Below, in pieces: positions 24,303-33,193 of a stretch of DNA of 52,476 nucleotides (position 1 is the stretch's first letter; every line of letters begins with the position of its first letter). The notes under the pieces were generated by a model, which was not told where the DNA came from, made no database searches, and worked only from the letters and a program-made list of their open reading frames with translations. Origin of the DNA: Bradyrhizobium acaciae (GTDB taxonomy: Bacteria > Pseudomonadota > Alphaproteobacteria > Rhizobiales > Xanthobacteraceae); NCBI RefSeq assembly GCF_020889785.1, contig NZ_JACMYK010000041.1, positions 1-52,476 on the forward strand, in the 5' to 3' direction. The position numbers and the translations under genes were made by a program.

Positions 24303-25675
24303 CGAGGAGCGTGTCGTCGGTCGCGTCTCTGCTGGAGCGTCTGGAGAGCCGTCGAGACACTCCGGCATTGGCGATTGGGAAATCAGAAATCTCGACCGGC
24401 CAGTTGCTTGCGGCAACGTCGGCTTGGGAGGCGGATATCGTGGCTGCGGGCATCGCGCCCGGCGATATCTGCGCTTTCGAGGGGGAATATGGCGTCGAAT
24501 CGATCAGCCTGATCCTGGCGTTGTTGAAGCTCAAGACGGTTCTCGTGCCCTTCAGTCTCGGTGTGCGCGAGGAGCGCGGACGATTGTCGTCGCTGGCACG
24601 AGTGAAGTGGTTCATCGATCCGCTCACACGAGAAATCGCGCGACAGGCTGAGTTGGAGGGCAGTGATCATCCGCTGATTGAGGAGCTCAGGACCCAAGAG
24701 CATCCAGGTCTTATCGTATTTACGTCCGGGTCGTCCGGCACTCCCAAAGCGATCCTTCATGACGTCGAGCGTGTCGCCTCGAAATTTCTAAAGCCGCGCA
24801 AGTCCTGGCGGATGCTGTTGATGCTGCTGATCGACCATTTCGGGGGGGTGAACACGCTTCTTGCCTGCCTGTTCGACGGTGGCGTCGGGATATGCGTCGG
24901 CAACAGGTCTCCGGAGGCGGTGTGCCGGGCAGTATCGGATGGGCGGGCCGAATTGCTTCCGACGACTCCAACGTTCCTGGGCGTGCTGATCGGCTCGGGT
25001 CTTTGGAGACAGTACGATCTATCGTCGATTCGTTTGATCACTTACGGCGCCGAGCCCATGCCACCCGCTACACTTCGGCGGGTGAGGGAGGTCTTTCCAA
25101 ATGCCGTTCTCAAGCAGACCTATGGCCTGTCCGAGCTCGGTGTCCTCCGTTCCTCGTCACCCGACCCCGAATCCCTATGGATAAGGATCGGGGGGGATGG
25201 TTTTGAGACGCGCGTGATTGACGGTGAACTTCACGTTCGATCGGCGTCGTCCATGCTCGGATACCTGAATGCGCCGAGTCCGGTGAACGCCGATGGCTGG
25301 ATGAGCACCGGCGATCTCGTCGAGGAAAACGACAGCGGATTGGTGCGCTTCATCGGCCGCAAGACCGAGGTTATCAATGTTGGCGGGCAGAAGGTCTTCC
25401 CACTCGAGGTCGAAGACGTGATCCTCGAGCTGGAGGACGTTGTGGAGGTCGCCGTTCATGGAGTGCCTCACACCCTGCTCGGCAACGCAGTCGTTGCGCG
25501 TGTAGCCCTTCAGCGGCCGGAAAGTGCGGGTGAGGCAGTTCAGAAAATCCGCGATCACTGTCGAAGCCGTCTGCAAAAATACAAGGTTCCAATCCGGTTT
25601 GAGATCGTCGACCACTCTTCCCTGACGACGATGCGGTCGAAGAAGGCTCGAACCCGCCCGATGCCGGAGAACTGA
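24287..25675 (+). CDS. AMP-dependent acyl ligase (acyl-CoA/acyl-ACP synthetase)
   Basis: A 462-residue ANL-superfamily enzyme. The P-loop is 'VFTSGSSGTPKAIL' (about 147-160), followed by 'TYGLSELGVLR', 'DGWMSTGD', 'FIGRKTEVINVGGQKVFPLE' and a C-terminal lysine in 'MRSKKARTRP'. It would activate a carboxylic acid as an acyl-adenylate and load it onto CoA or the neighbouring ACP. It is shorter than typical 510-residue acyl-CoA synthetases because the N-terminal subdomain is compact. The overlap with the MaoC-like gene and the adjacent ACP favour acyl-ACP ligation in a dedicated acyl-group pathway. Confidence 0.87.
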   Translation: MSDTVARSVSSVASLLERLESRRDTPALAIGKSEISTGQLLAATSAWEADIVAAGIAPGDICAFEGEYGVESISLILALLKLKTVLVPFSLGVREERGRLSSLARVKWFIDPLTREIARQAELEGSDHPLIEELRTQEHPGLIVFTSGSSGTPKAILHDVERVASKFLKPRKSWRMLLMLLIDHFGGVNTLLACLFDGGVGICVGNRSPEAVCRAVSDGRAELLPTTPTFLGVLIGSGLWRQYDLSSIRLITYGAEPMPPATLRRVREVFPNAVLKQTYGLSELGVLRSSSPDPESLWIRIGGDGFETRVIDGELHVRSASSMLGYLNAPSPVNADGWMSTGDLVEENDSGLVRFIGRKTEVINVGGQKVFPLEVEDVILELEDVVEVAVHGVPHTLLGNAVVARVALQRPESAGEAVQKIRDHCRSRLQKYKVPIRFEIVDHSSLTTMRSKKARTRPMPEN

Positions 25676-25699
25676 TTTGGTGTCCACGAGAGTTTCCAG

Positions 25700-26431
25700 A
25701 TGAATGACAAGCGCAGCATTTTGATCAGTGGCGGAAGTCGCGGCCTCGGCTTGGCGCTCGTGAAGGCGTTCCTGGCGGATGGGCACCGGGTCGCATCTTT
25801 CAGTCGTCGGCAATCGAGCGAAGTGGTTGCGCTCCTTAACGACCATCCGGATCAGTTCATCTTCTCCGAGTGCGATATGTCGGAGACCGATCGCTTCAGG
25901 GAACTCATTCGGAACTTTGAAAAGCGCATCGGGCGGCTTTCAGGCCTGATCAACAACGCAGGAATCGTGGCCGAGGAACTCCTGGCGCGGCAGGATGTCG
26001 GCGATATCGAAAAGCTGCTGGCTGTCAATCTCGCGGGACCGCTGCATCTTACCCGCGCTGCGATCCGCGGCATGATGATCAATGGCGGCGGAGTGGTCGT
26101 AAACATAAGTTCGATCGTCAGCGTCAGCGGATATAAGGGGACGGTTGCTTATTCGGCCACGAAAGGCGGAATCAATGCGATGACCCGCGCTCTGGCCAGA
26201 GAGCTCGGTGGCCGCGGAATAAGGGTAAACACCGTGGCGCCCGGCTATATGGAGACTGATCTTGTTGCCGACATGGATCCCTCGAAATTGAAGCAAATCG
26301 TGAGGCGAACACCGCTGGGCAGGGCAGGGACAGTTGACGATGTCGTCGGGATCGTTCGATTCCTGATGAGTGAAGAGGCCAAGTTCATTACCGGGCAAAC
26401 AATCGTCGTCGATGGCGGTTTGACGGCCTGA
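25700..26431 (+). CDS. FabG-like 3-oxoacyl-(ACP) reductase (SDR)
   Basis: A 243-residue classical SDR with 'ILISGGSRGLGLALVKAF' (NADP site), 'LINNAGIV', the catalytic 'VNISSIVSVSGYKG' followed by 'AYSATKGGINAMTRALAREL', and 'RVNTVAPGYMETDLV'. Most proteins of this look are FabG-type 3-oxoacyl-ACP reductases. In this cassette it could reduce a 3-oxoacyl-ACP to a 3-hydroxyacyl-ACP for attachment to a sugar. A sugar-nucleotide reductase is less likely but cannot be excluded. Confidence 0.85.
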   Translation: MNDKRSILISGGSRGLGLALVKAFLADGHRVASFSRRQSSEVVALLNDHPDQFIFSECDMSETDRFRELIRNFEKRIGRLSGLINNAGIVAEELLARQDVGDIEKLLAVNLAGPLHLTRAAIRGMMINGGGVVVNISSIVSVSGYKGTVAYSATKGGINAMTRALARELGGRGIRVNTVAPGYMETDLVADMDPSKLKQIVRRTPLGRAGTVDDVVGIVRFLMSEEAKFITGQTIVVDGGLTA

Positions 26432-26436
26432 GCGAA

Positions 26437-27036
26437 ATGCAGACGCTTCTCTTTGAACCAGCGGCCGCATTTCGGGGATCGCGCGATTATGTGCACTCCA
26501 CCGATATTTACGAAGAGATCCTGGCCGGTGCCCGATATCACGGCATCCCATTGGATTGCGGCTTCGACCTGAGAATCCTTCGCAAGATCTGCTGCCGCCC
26601 GGTCTATTCCTTCATAAAGGATGGAGACGTGGATACGGCAGACGCCGCCGCTATCGCCCTGCTTCCGGGATCTTCCTGGCAGGTGAAGATCACCGAGACA
26701 GCAGAGCCGGTTCTCGCGCGGAAGAGCTATGATGAGCAGAAGATCTTCAGTGCGTCCCGGATTGCCGGAAGCCGGATATCGCTCGCGGAACCGGTTGGGA
26801 TGAGGCCCGTCGAGGTTGCTACGGCTCTTTCAGTGAACTTTCACAAGTCCAGCTTTCCACCGAATCCCGGCACGCGCTGGCTTTTGGCGCGGCTCGAGTT
26901 GTCTCGACTGTTTCGAGACGAGGAGTCCGACGACCTTGCTATCGAGCTTGAGCGCAGGGTCGGCAAGAAGATGACCCGATCTCGTATTGTCTCGGCAGAC
27001 GGCGCGATCGGAACCCTGACATTCATCCTGGCATAG
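26437..27036 (+). CDS. Hypothetical protein at the end of the acyl cassette
   Basis: A 199-residue protein that I do not recognise. It begins only five bases after the FabG-like gene and shares its orientation, so it is probably part of the same acyl cassette. Visible segments are 'FRGSRDYVHSTDIYEEILAG', 'FDLRILRKICCRP' and 'ALSVNFHKSSFPPNPGTRWL'. The spread of short beta-like strands would fit a hotdog-type protein, but I see no catalytic motif to prove it. No signal peptide or membrane segment is visible. Confidence 0.65.
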   Translation: MQTLLFEPAAAFRGSRDYVHSTDIYEEILAGARYHGIPLDCGFDLRILRKICCRPVYSFIKDGDVDTADAAAIALLPGSSWQVKITETAEPVLARKSYDEQKIFSASRIAGSRISLAEPVGMRPVEVATALSVNFHKSSFPPNPGTRWLLARLELSRLFRDEESDDLAIELERRVGKKMTRSRIVSADGAIGTLTFILA

Positions 27037-27095
27037 TGGATGAAGATGCGTATCGACGCAGTCCTCCATGTGCTGCATCCAGCTGAGGCACCAAA

Positions 27096-28229
27096 TTGAA
27101 CATCACCGAGCCGAGCTTTGACGAGAGCGAGATCGCCATCCTGCGCGAATGTCTCAATTCGAAATGGGTGACGCAGGGGCCATTGACCGAGCGGTTTGAG
27201 AAGCTGCTCGCAGAGAAGCACGAGGTGAAGTATGCCCTGGCGTGCACGTCTTGCACCGCGGCGCTTCATCTGGCGACTCTGGCGCTGAATCTTGGGGCAG
27301 GGGACGAAGTGATCGTTCCGGCGTTCACCTGGGTCACAAGCGCGCACTCGGCTGAATACGTCGGCGCAAAGCCGGTCTTCGTCGATATCGATCTGTCGAC
27401 CTACAACATCGATCCCGATAAGTTGAAGGCGGCCATCACGCCGCGCACGAAGGCGATCGTTGCGGTCCACCTGTTCGGTCTTGCCGCCCCGATGGATGAG
27501 ATCAGGGCCATCGCGGAACCGCGCGGCATCGCCATCATCGAAGACGCCGCCTGTGCGATCGGCACGACGTACAAAGGCAAGCCTGTCGGCGCGATCGGCG
27601 ATATCGGCTGCTTTTCGTTTCACCCGCGCAAGGCCGTTACGACGGGAGAAGGAGGCGCGGTAACGACCAATCGCGACGATCTCGCTGCACGCGTGCGGTC
27701 GCAGCGCAATCATGGCGCGACCGGAGCTCCAGATCCTTCGATCGAGCCCCATGGTCCATGGACGATGGCGACGTTTGACAATTTGGGCTTCAATTTGCGC
27801 TTGTCCGACATCCAGGCAGCCGTCGGTGTGGCGCAAATGGGCAAGCTCGACCGGCTGCTGGCGGAACGCAGGCGTCTCGGGCACCGCTATTCCGAGTTGC
27901 TCGGGGGCATCAATTCGATCGTGCGACCGCTCGGCGGGGACATCGACGGGCACGCATTTCAATCCTACGTCATTCGTGTGGGTGACGGAGATCGCGCGCG
28001 CCGCAACGCAGTGATGGCAGCGCTGGCCGCCGCAGGAGTTCAAACTCGACCGGGCACGCATGCGGTGCACCGGCTGGGCTACTACAGAAACAAATACGGC
28101 CTGCGGCCCGAACAGTTTCCGAATGCGGCGCTTGCGGAGGACACGACGATCACGTTGCCTATTTTCCCGAACATGACCGAGGAAGATCAGCGTCTCGTGG
28201 TCGATTGCATCAGTCGCGTTTGCGCCTGA
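27096..28229 (+). CDS. DegT/DnrJ/EryC1/StrS sugar aminotransferase, copy 1
   Basis: A 377-residue PLP-dependent aminotransferase. 'SKWVTQGPLTERFEKLL' and 'ALACTSCTAALHLATLAL' lie at the N-terminus, 'IIEDAACAIG' supplies the Asp that binds the pyridine nitrogen, and 'FSFHPRKAVTTGEGGAVTTN' holds the PLP lysine, K179. A TTG start at 27096 is forced by an in-frame stop at 27084-27086; GAGG lies upstream. It would install an amino group on a 3- or 4-keto nucleotide sugar, which the acyl cassette immediately upstream could then acylate (inference). It is distinct from 49096-50193. Confidence 0.88.
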   Translation: MNITEPSFDESEIAILRECLNSKWVTQGPLTERFEKLLAEKHEVKYALACTSCTAALHLATLALNLGAGDEVIVPAFTWVTSAHSAEYVGAKPVFVDIDLSTYNIDPDKLKAAITPRTKAIVAVHLFGLAAPMDEIRAIAEPRGIAIIEDAACAIGTTYKGKPVGAIGDIGCFSFHPRKAVTTGEGGAVTTNRDDLAARVRSQRNHGATGAPDPSIEPHGPWTMATFDNLGFNLRLSDIQAAVGVAQMGKLDRLLAERRRLGHRYSELLGGINSIVRPLGGDIDGHAFQSYVIRVGDGDRARRNAVMAALAAAGVQTRPGTHAVHRLGYYRNKYGLRPEQFPNAALAEDTTITLPIFPNMTEEDQRLVVDCISRVCA

Positions 28230-28250
28230 AGCAAGTGCGGAGCTGCATCG

Positions 28251-29711
28251 GTGTTCTCGAAGTTGCGTCGGTCGGCTTACTGCCTGTATGAGGGGACGCA
28301 TTTCCCCAATCTCTCCCGGCTGGCCCGCAGGAATCGCAATTTTGGAGCGGCTATTTCTGCGCTTGCGCCATCACGATCGAGAGGGCGCGTGGATCAGGCG
28401 ATCGTCGAAAACGTAAACCGCGTTGCTGTTGAGAAAGACTACACGCTCCTCACCTCTCTGCTGGATGCGTTGCGGCCATTTCTGAAGCCCGATCAGTCTC
28501 CCGACGCGCGCGACTTTTGGGACGCTCTCGTGGCTGATTGTCACGTGCTGGCCGAGCAGCGCTTGCTGAAAGGTGAGATGAATTCTCTTTGGGGGGTCAC
28601 GCCGATCGTCTCCTTGCGAGAGTGCGTTGCTGCAGACCGTGCTTTAGGTTCAAACGCCCACTCGCTCGTGTTCACCACGTACCATATTTCCTCGAACTTT
28701 GATTTCGTGTGCTCGGAAATTCAGGCGCGCCTCGTGGCCGAACGTGGTGAAGACTGGTTTCTGTTTCGATGGCTCATGTTGATTTGGGCCCTCGTCAACT
28801 TTGATATTTTTCATCTCTACAATGATCGCGGCATCATCGAACCGGCCGGCGGCTATGGAAGTCCCCGCTTTGGAATTGCCGTGCGCGAGATGGAGATCTA
28901 TCGCCGAGCAGGGAAGCGGCTCTACACCTACGCATACGGCGCCGACCATAGAACGCGCGAGAAAACCCTGGCGCTTGGAAAATGGAACTTCTGCTCCGAA
29001 TGCCCTGATCCGGGGGTCTATTGTGTCTGCGACGATGCCGGCGGCACTGCCATGTTGCAAGTGATCCGGGAGCACTCGACCGCGGTGGTGGCGCACGGGC
29101 TGGCCATGGAGCTGATCCCCGGCGCTCGAAATCTGCCGTATCTGGCGGTCGATACTAAACGGTTTTCTCACGAACGGTCCCCGTGCCAGAGAGATGGAAA
29201 GCTGGTCGTAGGTCACTTTCCGAACCACGGCTATTTCAAGGGAACGAAATATCTTCAAGACGCGATCCAGTCCTTGCAGGCGGACGGTCATGCAATTGAG
29301 CTTCTGCAGCTGAGCGGAAAGCCAAACCACGAAATACTGGAAGCGATGCGGACGATCGACGTTCTCGTAGACCAGCTCATAAGCGGGGCCTTCGGTCTAA
29401 CTGCCGTTGAAGCAATGGCATCTGGCTGCCCCGTCATCTGCTATTTGCACGACGAAGTGGCGATCGCGGATCGTAAAGCCTGCCCGATCATCGAGGCAAA
29501 TCCGGAGACGATCAAGGAAGTGTTGCGCCAGCTGGTCTCGGACCGCGCGCGGCTTTCCGAAGCCGGAGCCGCCGGCCGGCAATACGTCCGGAAGAACTAC
29601 TCGGTCGAGGCGCTCGGCGCGCATTTGGCGGATCTCTATGTGGCGACTGCAGATTTGCCGAAGCCGTTGAGGACAAGGCTCGCCGAAAGCGCGAAGGTGC
29701 TGAATTCGTGA
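28251..29711 (+). CDS. GT-B glycosyltransferase-like protein, Cys-cluster family A, copy 2
   Basis: A 486-residue paralogue of 6727-8031 and 33190-34632, with an extra N-terminal stretch of about 50 residues. Shared marks are 'SLWGVTPIVSL', 'YAYGADHRTREKTLALGKWN', the Cys group C248-x2-C251-x6-C258-x-C260, 'VGHFPNHGYFKGTKYL' and 'DQLISGAFGLTAVEAMASG'. It starts with GTG 28251. It heads the first of two family A plus family B modules (28251-31736). The chemistry is predicted from fold only. Confidence 0.82.
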   Translation: MFSKLRRSAYCLYEGTHFPNLSRLARRNRNFGAAISALAPSRSRGRVDQAIVENVNRVAVEKDYTLLTSLLDALRPFLKPDQSPDARDFWDALVADCHVLAEQRLLKGEMNSLWGVTPIVSLRECVAADRALGSNAHSLVFTTYHISSNFDFVCSEIQARLVAERGEDWFLFRWLMLIWALVNFDIFHLYNDRGIIEPAGGYGSPRFGIAVREMEIYRRAGKRLYTYAYGADHRTREKTLALGKWNFCSECPDPGVYCVCDDAGGTAMLQVIREHSTAVVAHGLAMELIPGARNLPYLAVDTKRFSHERSPCQRDGKLVVGHFPNHGYFKGTKYLQDAIQSLQADGHAIELLQLSGKPNHEILEAMRTIDVLVDQLISGAFGLTAVEAMASGCPVICYLHDEVAIADRKACPIIEANPETIKEVLRQLVSDRARLSEAGAAGRQYVRKNYSVEALGAHLADLYVATADLPKPLRTRLAESAKVLNS

Positions 29712-29768
29712 CGTCCTCGAAGCGATCCCTGCTCGAGCATTCGAATTGGTCATGCCGGCTCGCGACTA

Positions 29769-31736
29769 ATGCACGGAGCGCCTAAGCCAGTGTCAGTTTC
29801 CTATGTTGACGTCGACTCCGAGAGTCATCCGGGTCAAGCTGGCTCGGCACGGGCGATTGAGGCCGAAAACGCTCGCGCGCTGCGTCTGATTAGCGACTTT
29901 CATCAAAAGACGGGCCGACCGCTTCGCGTGCTTCACATCGGCAATATCGCCAACAATGCCTACAACAATGCCCGCATTCAGCGGAAGTCCGGCATCGATG
30001 CGGACGTGCTGTGCTACAACTACTACCACATCATGGGATGCCCTGAGTGGGAGGACGGCGCGCTCCAAGAGGGGACCTCGGCGCTTGGGAAGGATCCCTT
30101 CAGGCCGGATTGGTGGGCGACAAGCCTGAAGGGCTGGAAGCGGCCCCGTTGGTTCGTCCAGGGTCCAGCAGGGCTCTGCATCGAGTACCTTCGCGCGAAG
30201 AACGCGGGCTGGAGAACGACAACATATCTGAAATGGCTGGATCTGGAGTTGGCGGCTCTTCAGGATGCACGTTCCGGCGACGATGCGGGATTCCTCGCCA
30301 AATATGTCCCCGGGCATCTGAGATTTCGCCTTTGGCTGGGCGGGCCGGTTCGGTCATCGTACGGAGACAGACAACCTCTGAGCCTGTACAGAATATGGCT
30401 TGGGACGCTCGTGGCAAATGGCGTGCTCGGGCGCGAATCCAAGATGGGTCGGTCCGAGGCGAACTGGTTGGACCGAATCTCGGCCGCTGCGTGGTTGAGA
30501 ATTACGCGCCGAGGTCCGCAGGCTGATGCGGAGGCTCGCGCTGCGCTCGGTGCGTTGCGGGAAGATGTTCGCCGCCTGCGCTCTGGCGGAATCTTTGAGA
30601 AGTCGTCTTCGTTTGCCCGCTCGTTGGTGCATAGCTTTCTGGCGCTCCTGGAGCGCATCATGCTCAAACTCGTTCCGGTTTCGGAATCCGGTTGCGTGGC
30701 GAGATCGATGTCAGATCCCGTTACGCGAGCCCAGGAAATCGAGACGCTGTTGGCCGAAATCAGGAAGGACCCCGCCGAGCTCGATGGCCAATCACTTAAG
30801 TATCGCGAAGAGTACATCACGCAGCATCCAAGGGCGTTCGAGGATATCCTCCCGCATTATGACGTCATTCAGGGATATGCCATCGACGGCCTGATACCCA
30901 TGATGAACGGCGTCAAGAACTTCTGCTGCTACGAGCACGGAACGCTTCGCGACATTCCGTTCGAGAACAACCTGACCGGCTTGATATGCCGCATCTCGTT
31001 TCAGCATGCGCCGGCCGCGTTCGTCACGAATTCTGACGTGCTTCCGCAGGTGGAACGGCTGGGCTTGAAGCCGGAGCGGGTGTTCCACCTGCCGCACGCA
31101 TTCGACGACCGAAAACTGGTTGAGTTTCGGGCGGCGCATCCGGAACTCGCACCGCCGAAGAGCGGACCCGTCATTTTCTTTAGTCCCTCGCGTCACCATT
31201 GGAAGCACGGAGCCGCATCGTGGCGGAAGGGCAATGACGTCGTCATTCGCGCGGCGGCGGAGATCGCGCGCGAACGAAGCGACTTCAAGCTCGTGTTCGT
31301 CGAATGGGGTCAGGAAGTCACCGACAGCAAGGAGTTGATCGAGGAACTGGGCCTGTCGAAGTTGGTTGAATGGGTTCCGACGATGTCGAAACGGGAGCTC
31401 TGGCAGCGCTACTGCACGTCGCATGCGGTTGTTGACCAATTCGTCATTCCAGCTCTCGGCGGTGTCGGATTCGAGACAATGGCGTTGGGCGTCCGGCTGA
31501 TCTCCGCTATCGATCGGGAGCAGACAGCTTTGTTCTTCGGTCAGGAGCCGCCGTTGCTCGTGGCCGGCAACGTCGCTGAGTGCGCCGCGCGAATGCGGGA
31601 GGTCATCCAGGACCCACTTGATTCCCAACGCAGAGGTGCAGCTGGGTCGCAGTGGATGTCGACGTTCCATTCCGCGGAGAGAATTGTTGCTCTCCAGTGC
31701 AAGGCATATAGCAATTTGTTGCTAGGTCAGTGGTGA
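29769..31736 (+). CDS. Glycosyltransferase-like protein, family B, long copy
   Basis: A 655-residue paralogue of 34658-36205 (515 residues). Both contain 'RVLHIGNIANNAYNNARIQ' near the N-terminus, a 'PEWEDG' element, 'YEHGTLRDIPFENN' and a GT-B-like C-terminus ('VEWVPTMSKRELWQRY', 'VVDQFVIPALGGVGFETMAL'). This copy has a longer N-terminus and roughly 100 extra residues in the middle (about 170-310), rich in Arg and Ala and probably helical. It lies directly after a family A gene, as the short copy also does, which suggests that A and B proteins act in sequence or as partners. Confidence 0.78.
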   Translation: MHGAPKPVSVSYVDVDSESHPGQAGSARAIEAENARALRLISDFHQKTGRPLRVLHIGNIANNAYNNARIQRKSGIDADVLCYNYYHIMGCPEWEDGALQEGTSALGKDPFRPDWWATSLKGWKRPRWFVQGPAGLCIEYLRAKNAGWRTTTYLKWLDLELAALQDARSGDDAGFLAKYVPGHLRFRLWLGGPVRSSYGDRQPLSLYRIWLGTLVANGVLGRESKMGRSEANWLDRISAAAWLRITRRGPQADAEARAALGALREDVRRLRSGGIFEKSSSFARSLVHSFLALLERIMLKLVPVSESGCVARSMSDPVTRAQEIETLLAEIRKDPAELDGQSLKYREEYITQHPRAFEDILPHYDVIQGYAIDGLIPMMNGVKNFCCYEHGTLRDIPFENNLTGLICRISFQHAPAAFVTNSDVLPQVERLGLKPERVFHLPHAFDDRKLVEFRAAHPELAPPKSGPVIFFSPSRHHWKHGAASWRKGNDVVIRAAAEIARERSDFKLVFVEWGQEVTDSKELIEELGLSKLVEWVPTMSKRELWQRYCTSHAVVDQFVIPALGGVGFETMALGVRLISAIDREQTALFFGQEPPLLVAGNVAECAARMREVIQDPLDSQRRGAAGSQWMSTFHSAERIVALQCKAYSNLLLGQW

Positions 31737-31783
31737 CGGCGCTTCCCGCCACGCCGATGCTGATTTCTTAGAGTTACCGCAGA

Positions 31784-33193
31784 ATGCTCAAGCAGATATC
31801 ATCTTTCATCAAGAAGTTCCCTCCTGTTTTCCGCGCGTTGCGGCCGATATTCTATTTCCTTTTCGGCCTTTGGAATGTGTCGGTCACACGGTTTGCCAAT
31901 TATCGCGCGCGGCTCGCGCAGGCGCGCATCCCGAAGATGGCTGCTGCGGGGGATGCTAGGTCGCGAAGTCGACAGATTGGGAGATCTGCCTCCGGTCGCG
32001 AAGTGGTGATGCTTGTCGTCTCCGATTTGCGCGTGGACCCACGAGTTGAAAGGGAAGCTCGGGCGCTTGCTGCTTCCGGATACGACGTGACCGTGATCTG
32101 TCCCGAGCCATCGAAGGGCGTCGGGATATCCTTCAATCTCGATTGGGGGCCGCGCGTTCACATCAAGTACGCTGATTGGACGGCTGCGACTTTCATCAGC
32201 GAGCAGCCGGGCTACCTTGCCGATCAGCTCTACTGGGAAGCCGTGAAGCGAAAGCCATTCGCATTCCATGCCCATGATCTGGCCACGGCATATGCCGCGA
32301 TGGCGGCCGCAAAATACCGGGGTGCTCACCTGGTGGTGGATTTCCACGAGTGGTTTTCCGAAAACGTTCATTGGGATGCACAAAAGTCCGCCTGGGCGCC
32401 GTATCCCGCCGACTGGAAACGCGCGCTTCAGGAGTTGGAAGTTCGGTGTCTCACGGAAGCATCTGCGACCATCACCGTATGTGATTCAATTGCCGATGCG
32501 ATGAAGGAAGAACTCGGTGGTACCCGTCCGGTTGTGATCCGTAACATTCCCGACATTGCGGTTACCCCCTCACGCGATTATCCGCCGCTGAAGCAGCAAC
32601 TGGGATTGCCCGAAGCGACCTTCGTTCTGCTCTGGCAGGGAGGGACCGGTCCAACTCGCCTGATCGAGCCGATCATTGAAGCTCTGGCTTATGCGCCGGA
32701 TTGTACTTTCGTCATTCGAGGCCCGTCTCTGGATCTGTTTGGGCCCGACTATCTGGCGTTGGCGCGACGCACGGGCGTCGAGGGCAGAGTTATACTCGCG
32801 CCGCCGGTTCCGTCGAAAGATGTTGTTGCGGCGGCCCGAGGCGCGGACGCCGGGATTTGGACATTGCCGGCTCTATGTCGCAACTTCACCTTTGCGCTCC
32901 CCAACAAGATCTTTGAATATCTGGCGGCGGACCTTCCCGTTCTCGTCGCGCACTATCCAGAGGCGAAGCGCCTTGTGCTTGAGCACGAGGTAGGGCTGAC
33001 GTTTGATCCGTATGATCCGCGTTCCATCGCAGAATCGATCAACCGCCTGACACAAGATGCCGAGCTTCGAGCGAGTTTCGCTGCCAGCACGCGAAAGGCC
33101 CTCGCAACGCTAGATGCAAAGTCGGAGTGGCAGAAGGTGGTTTCGCTCTACGACAGCCTGAGAAAATCCCGGGCCTACAGGTCCATGCAATGA
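31784..33193 (+). CDS. GT4 family glycosyltransferase
   Basis: A 469-residue GT-B protein. After a basic, partly hydrophobic N-terminus that may be membrane-associated (residues 1-60), the GT4 core begins 'VVMLVVSDLRVDPRVEREAR'. It continues with 'HAHDLATAYAA', 'VVDFHEWFSEN' and the donor-site region 'FALPNKIFEYLAADLPVLVA', where Glu-Tyr-Leu-Ala replaces the usual EALA-like stretch. It sits between the two family A+B modules and overlaps the next gene by four bases. The donor is unknown. Confidence 0.86.
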   Translation: MLKQISSFIKKFPPVFRALRPIFYFLFGLWNVSVTRFANYRARLAQARIPKMAAAGDARSRSRQIGRSASGREVVMLVVSDLRVDPRVEREARALAASGYDVTVICPEPSKGVGISFNLDWGPRVHIKYADWTAATFISEQPGYLADQLYWEAVKRKPFAFHAHDLATAYAAMAAAKYRGAHLVVDFHEWFSENVHWDAQKSAWAPYPADWKRALQELEVRCLTEASATITVCDSIADAMKEELGGTRPVVIRNIPDIAVTPSRDYPPLKQQLGLPEATFVLLWQGGTGPTRLIEPIIEALAYAPDCTFVIRGPSLDLFGPDYLALARRTGVEGRVILAPPVPSKDVVAAARGADAGIWTLPALCRNFTFALPNKIFEYLAADLPVLVAHYPEAKRLVLEHEVGLTFDPYDPRSIAESINRLTQDAELRASFAASTRKALATLDAKSEWQKVVSLYDSLRKSRAYRSMQ

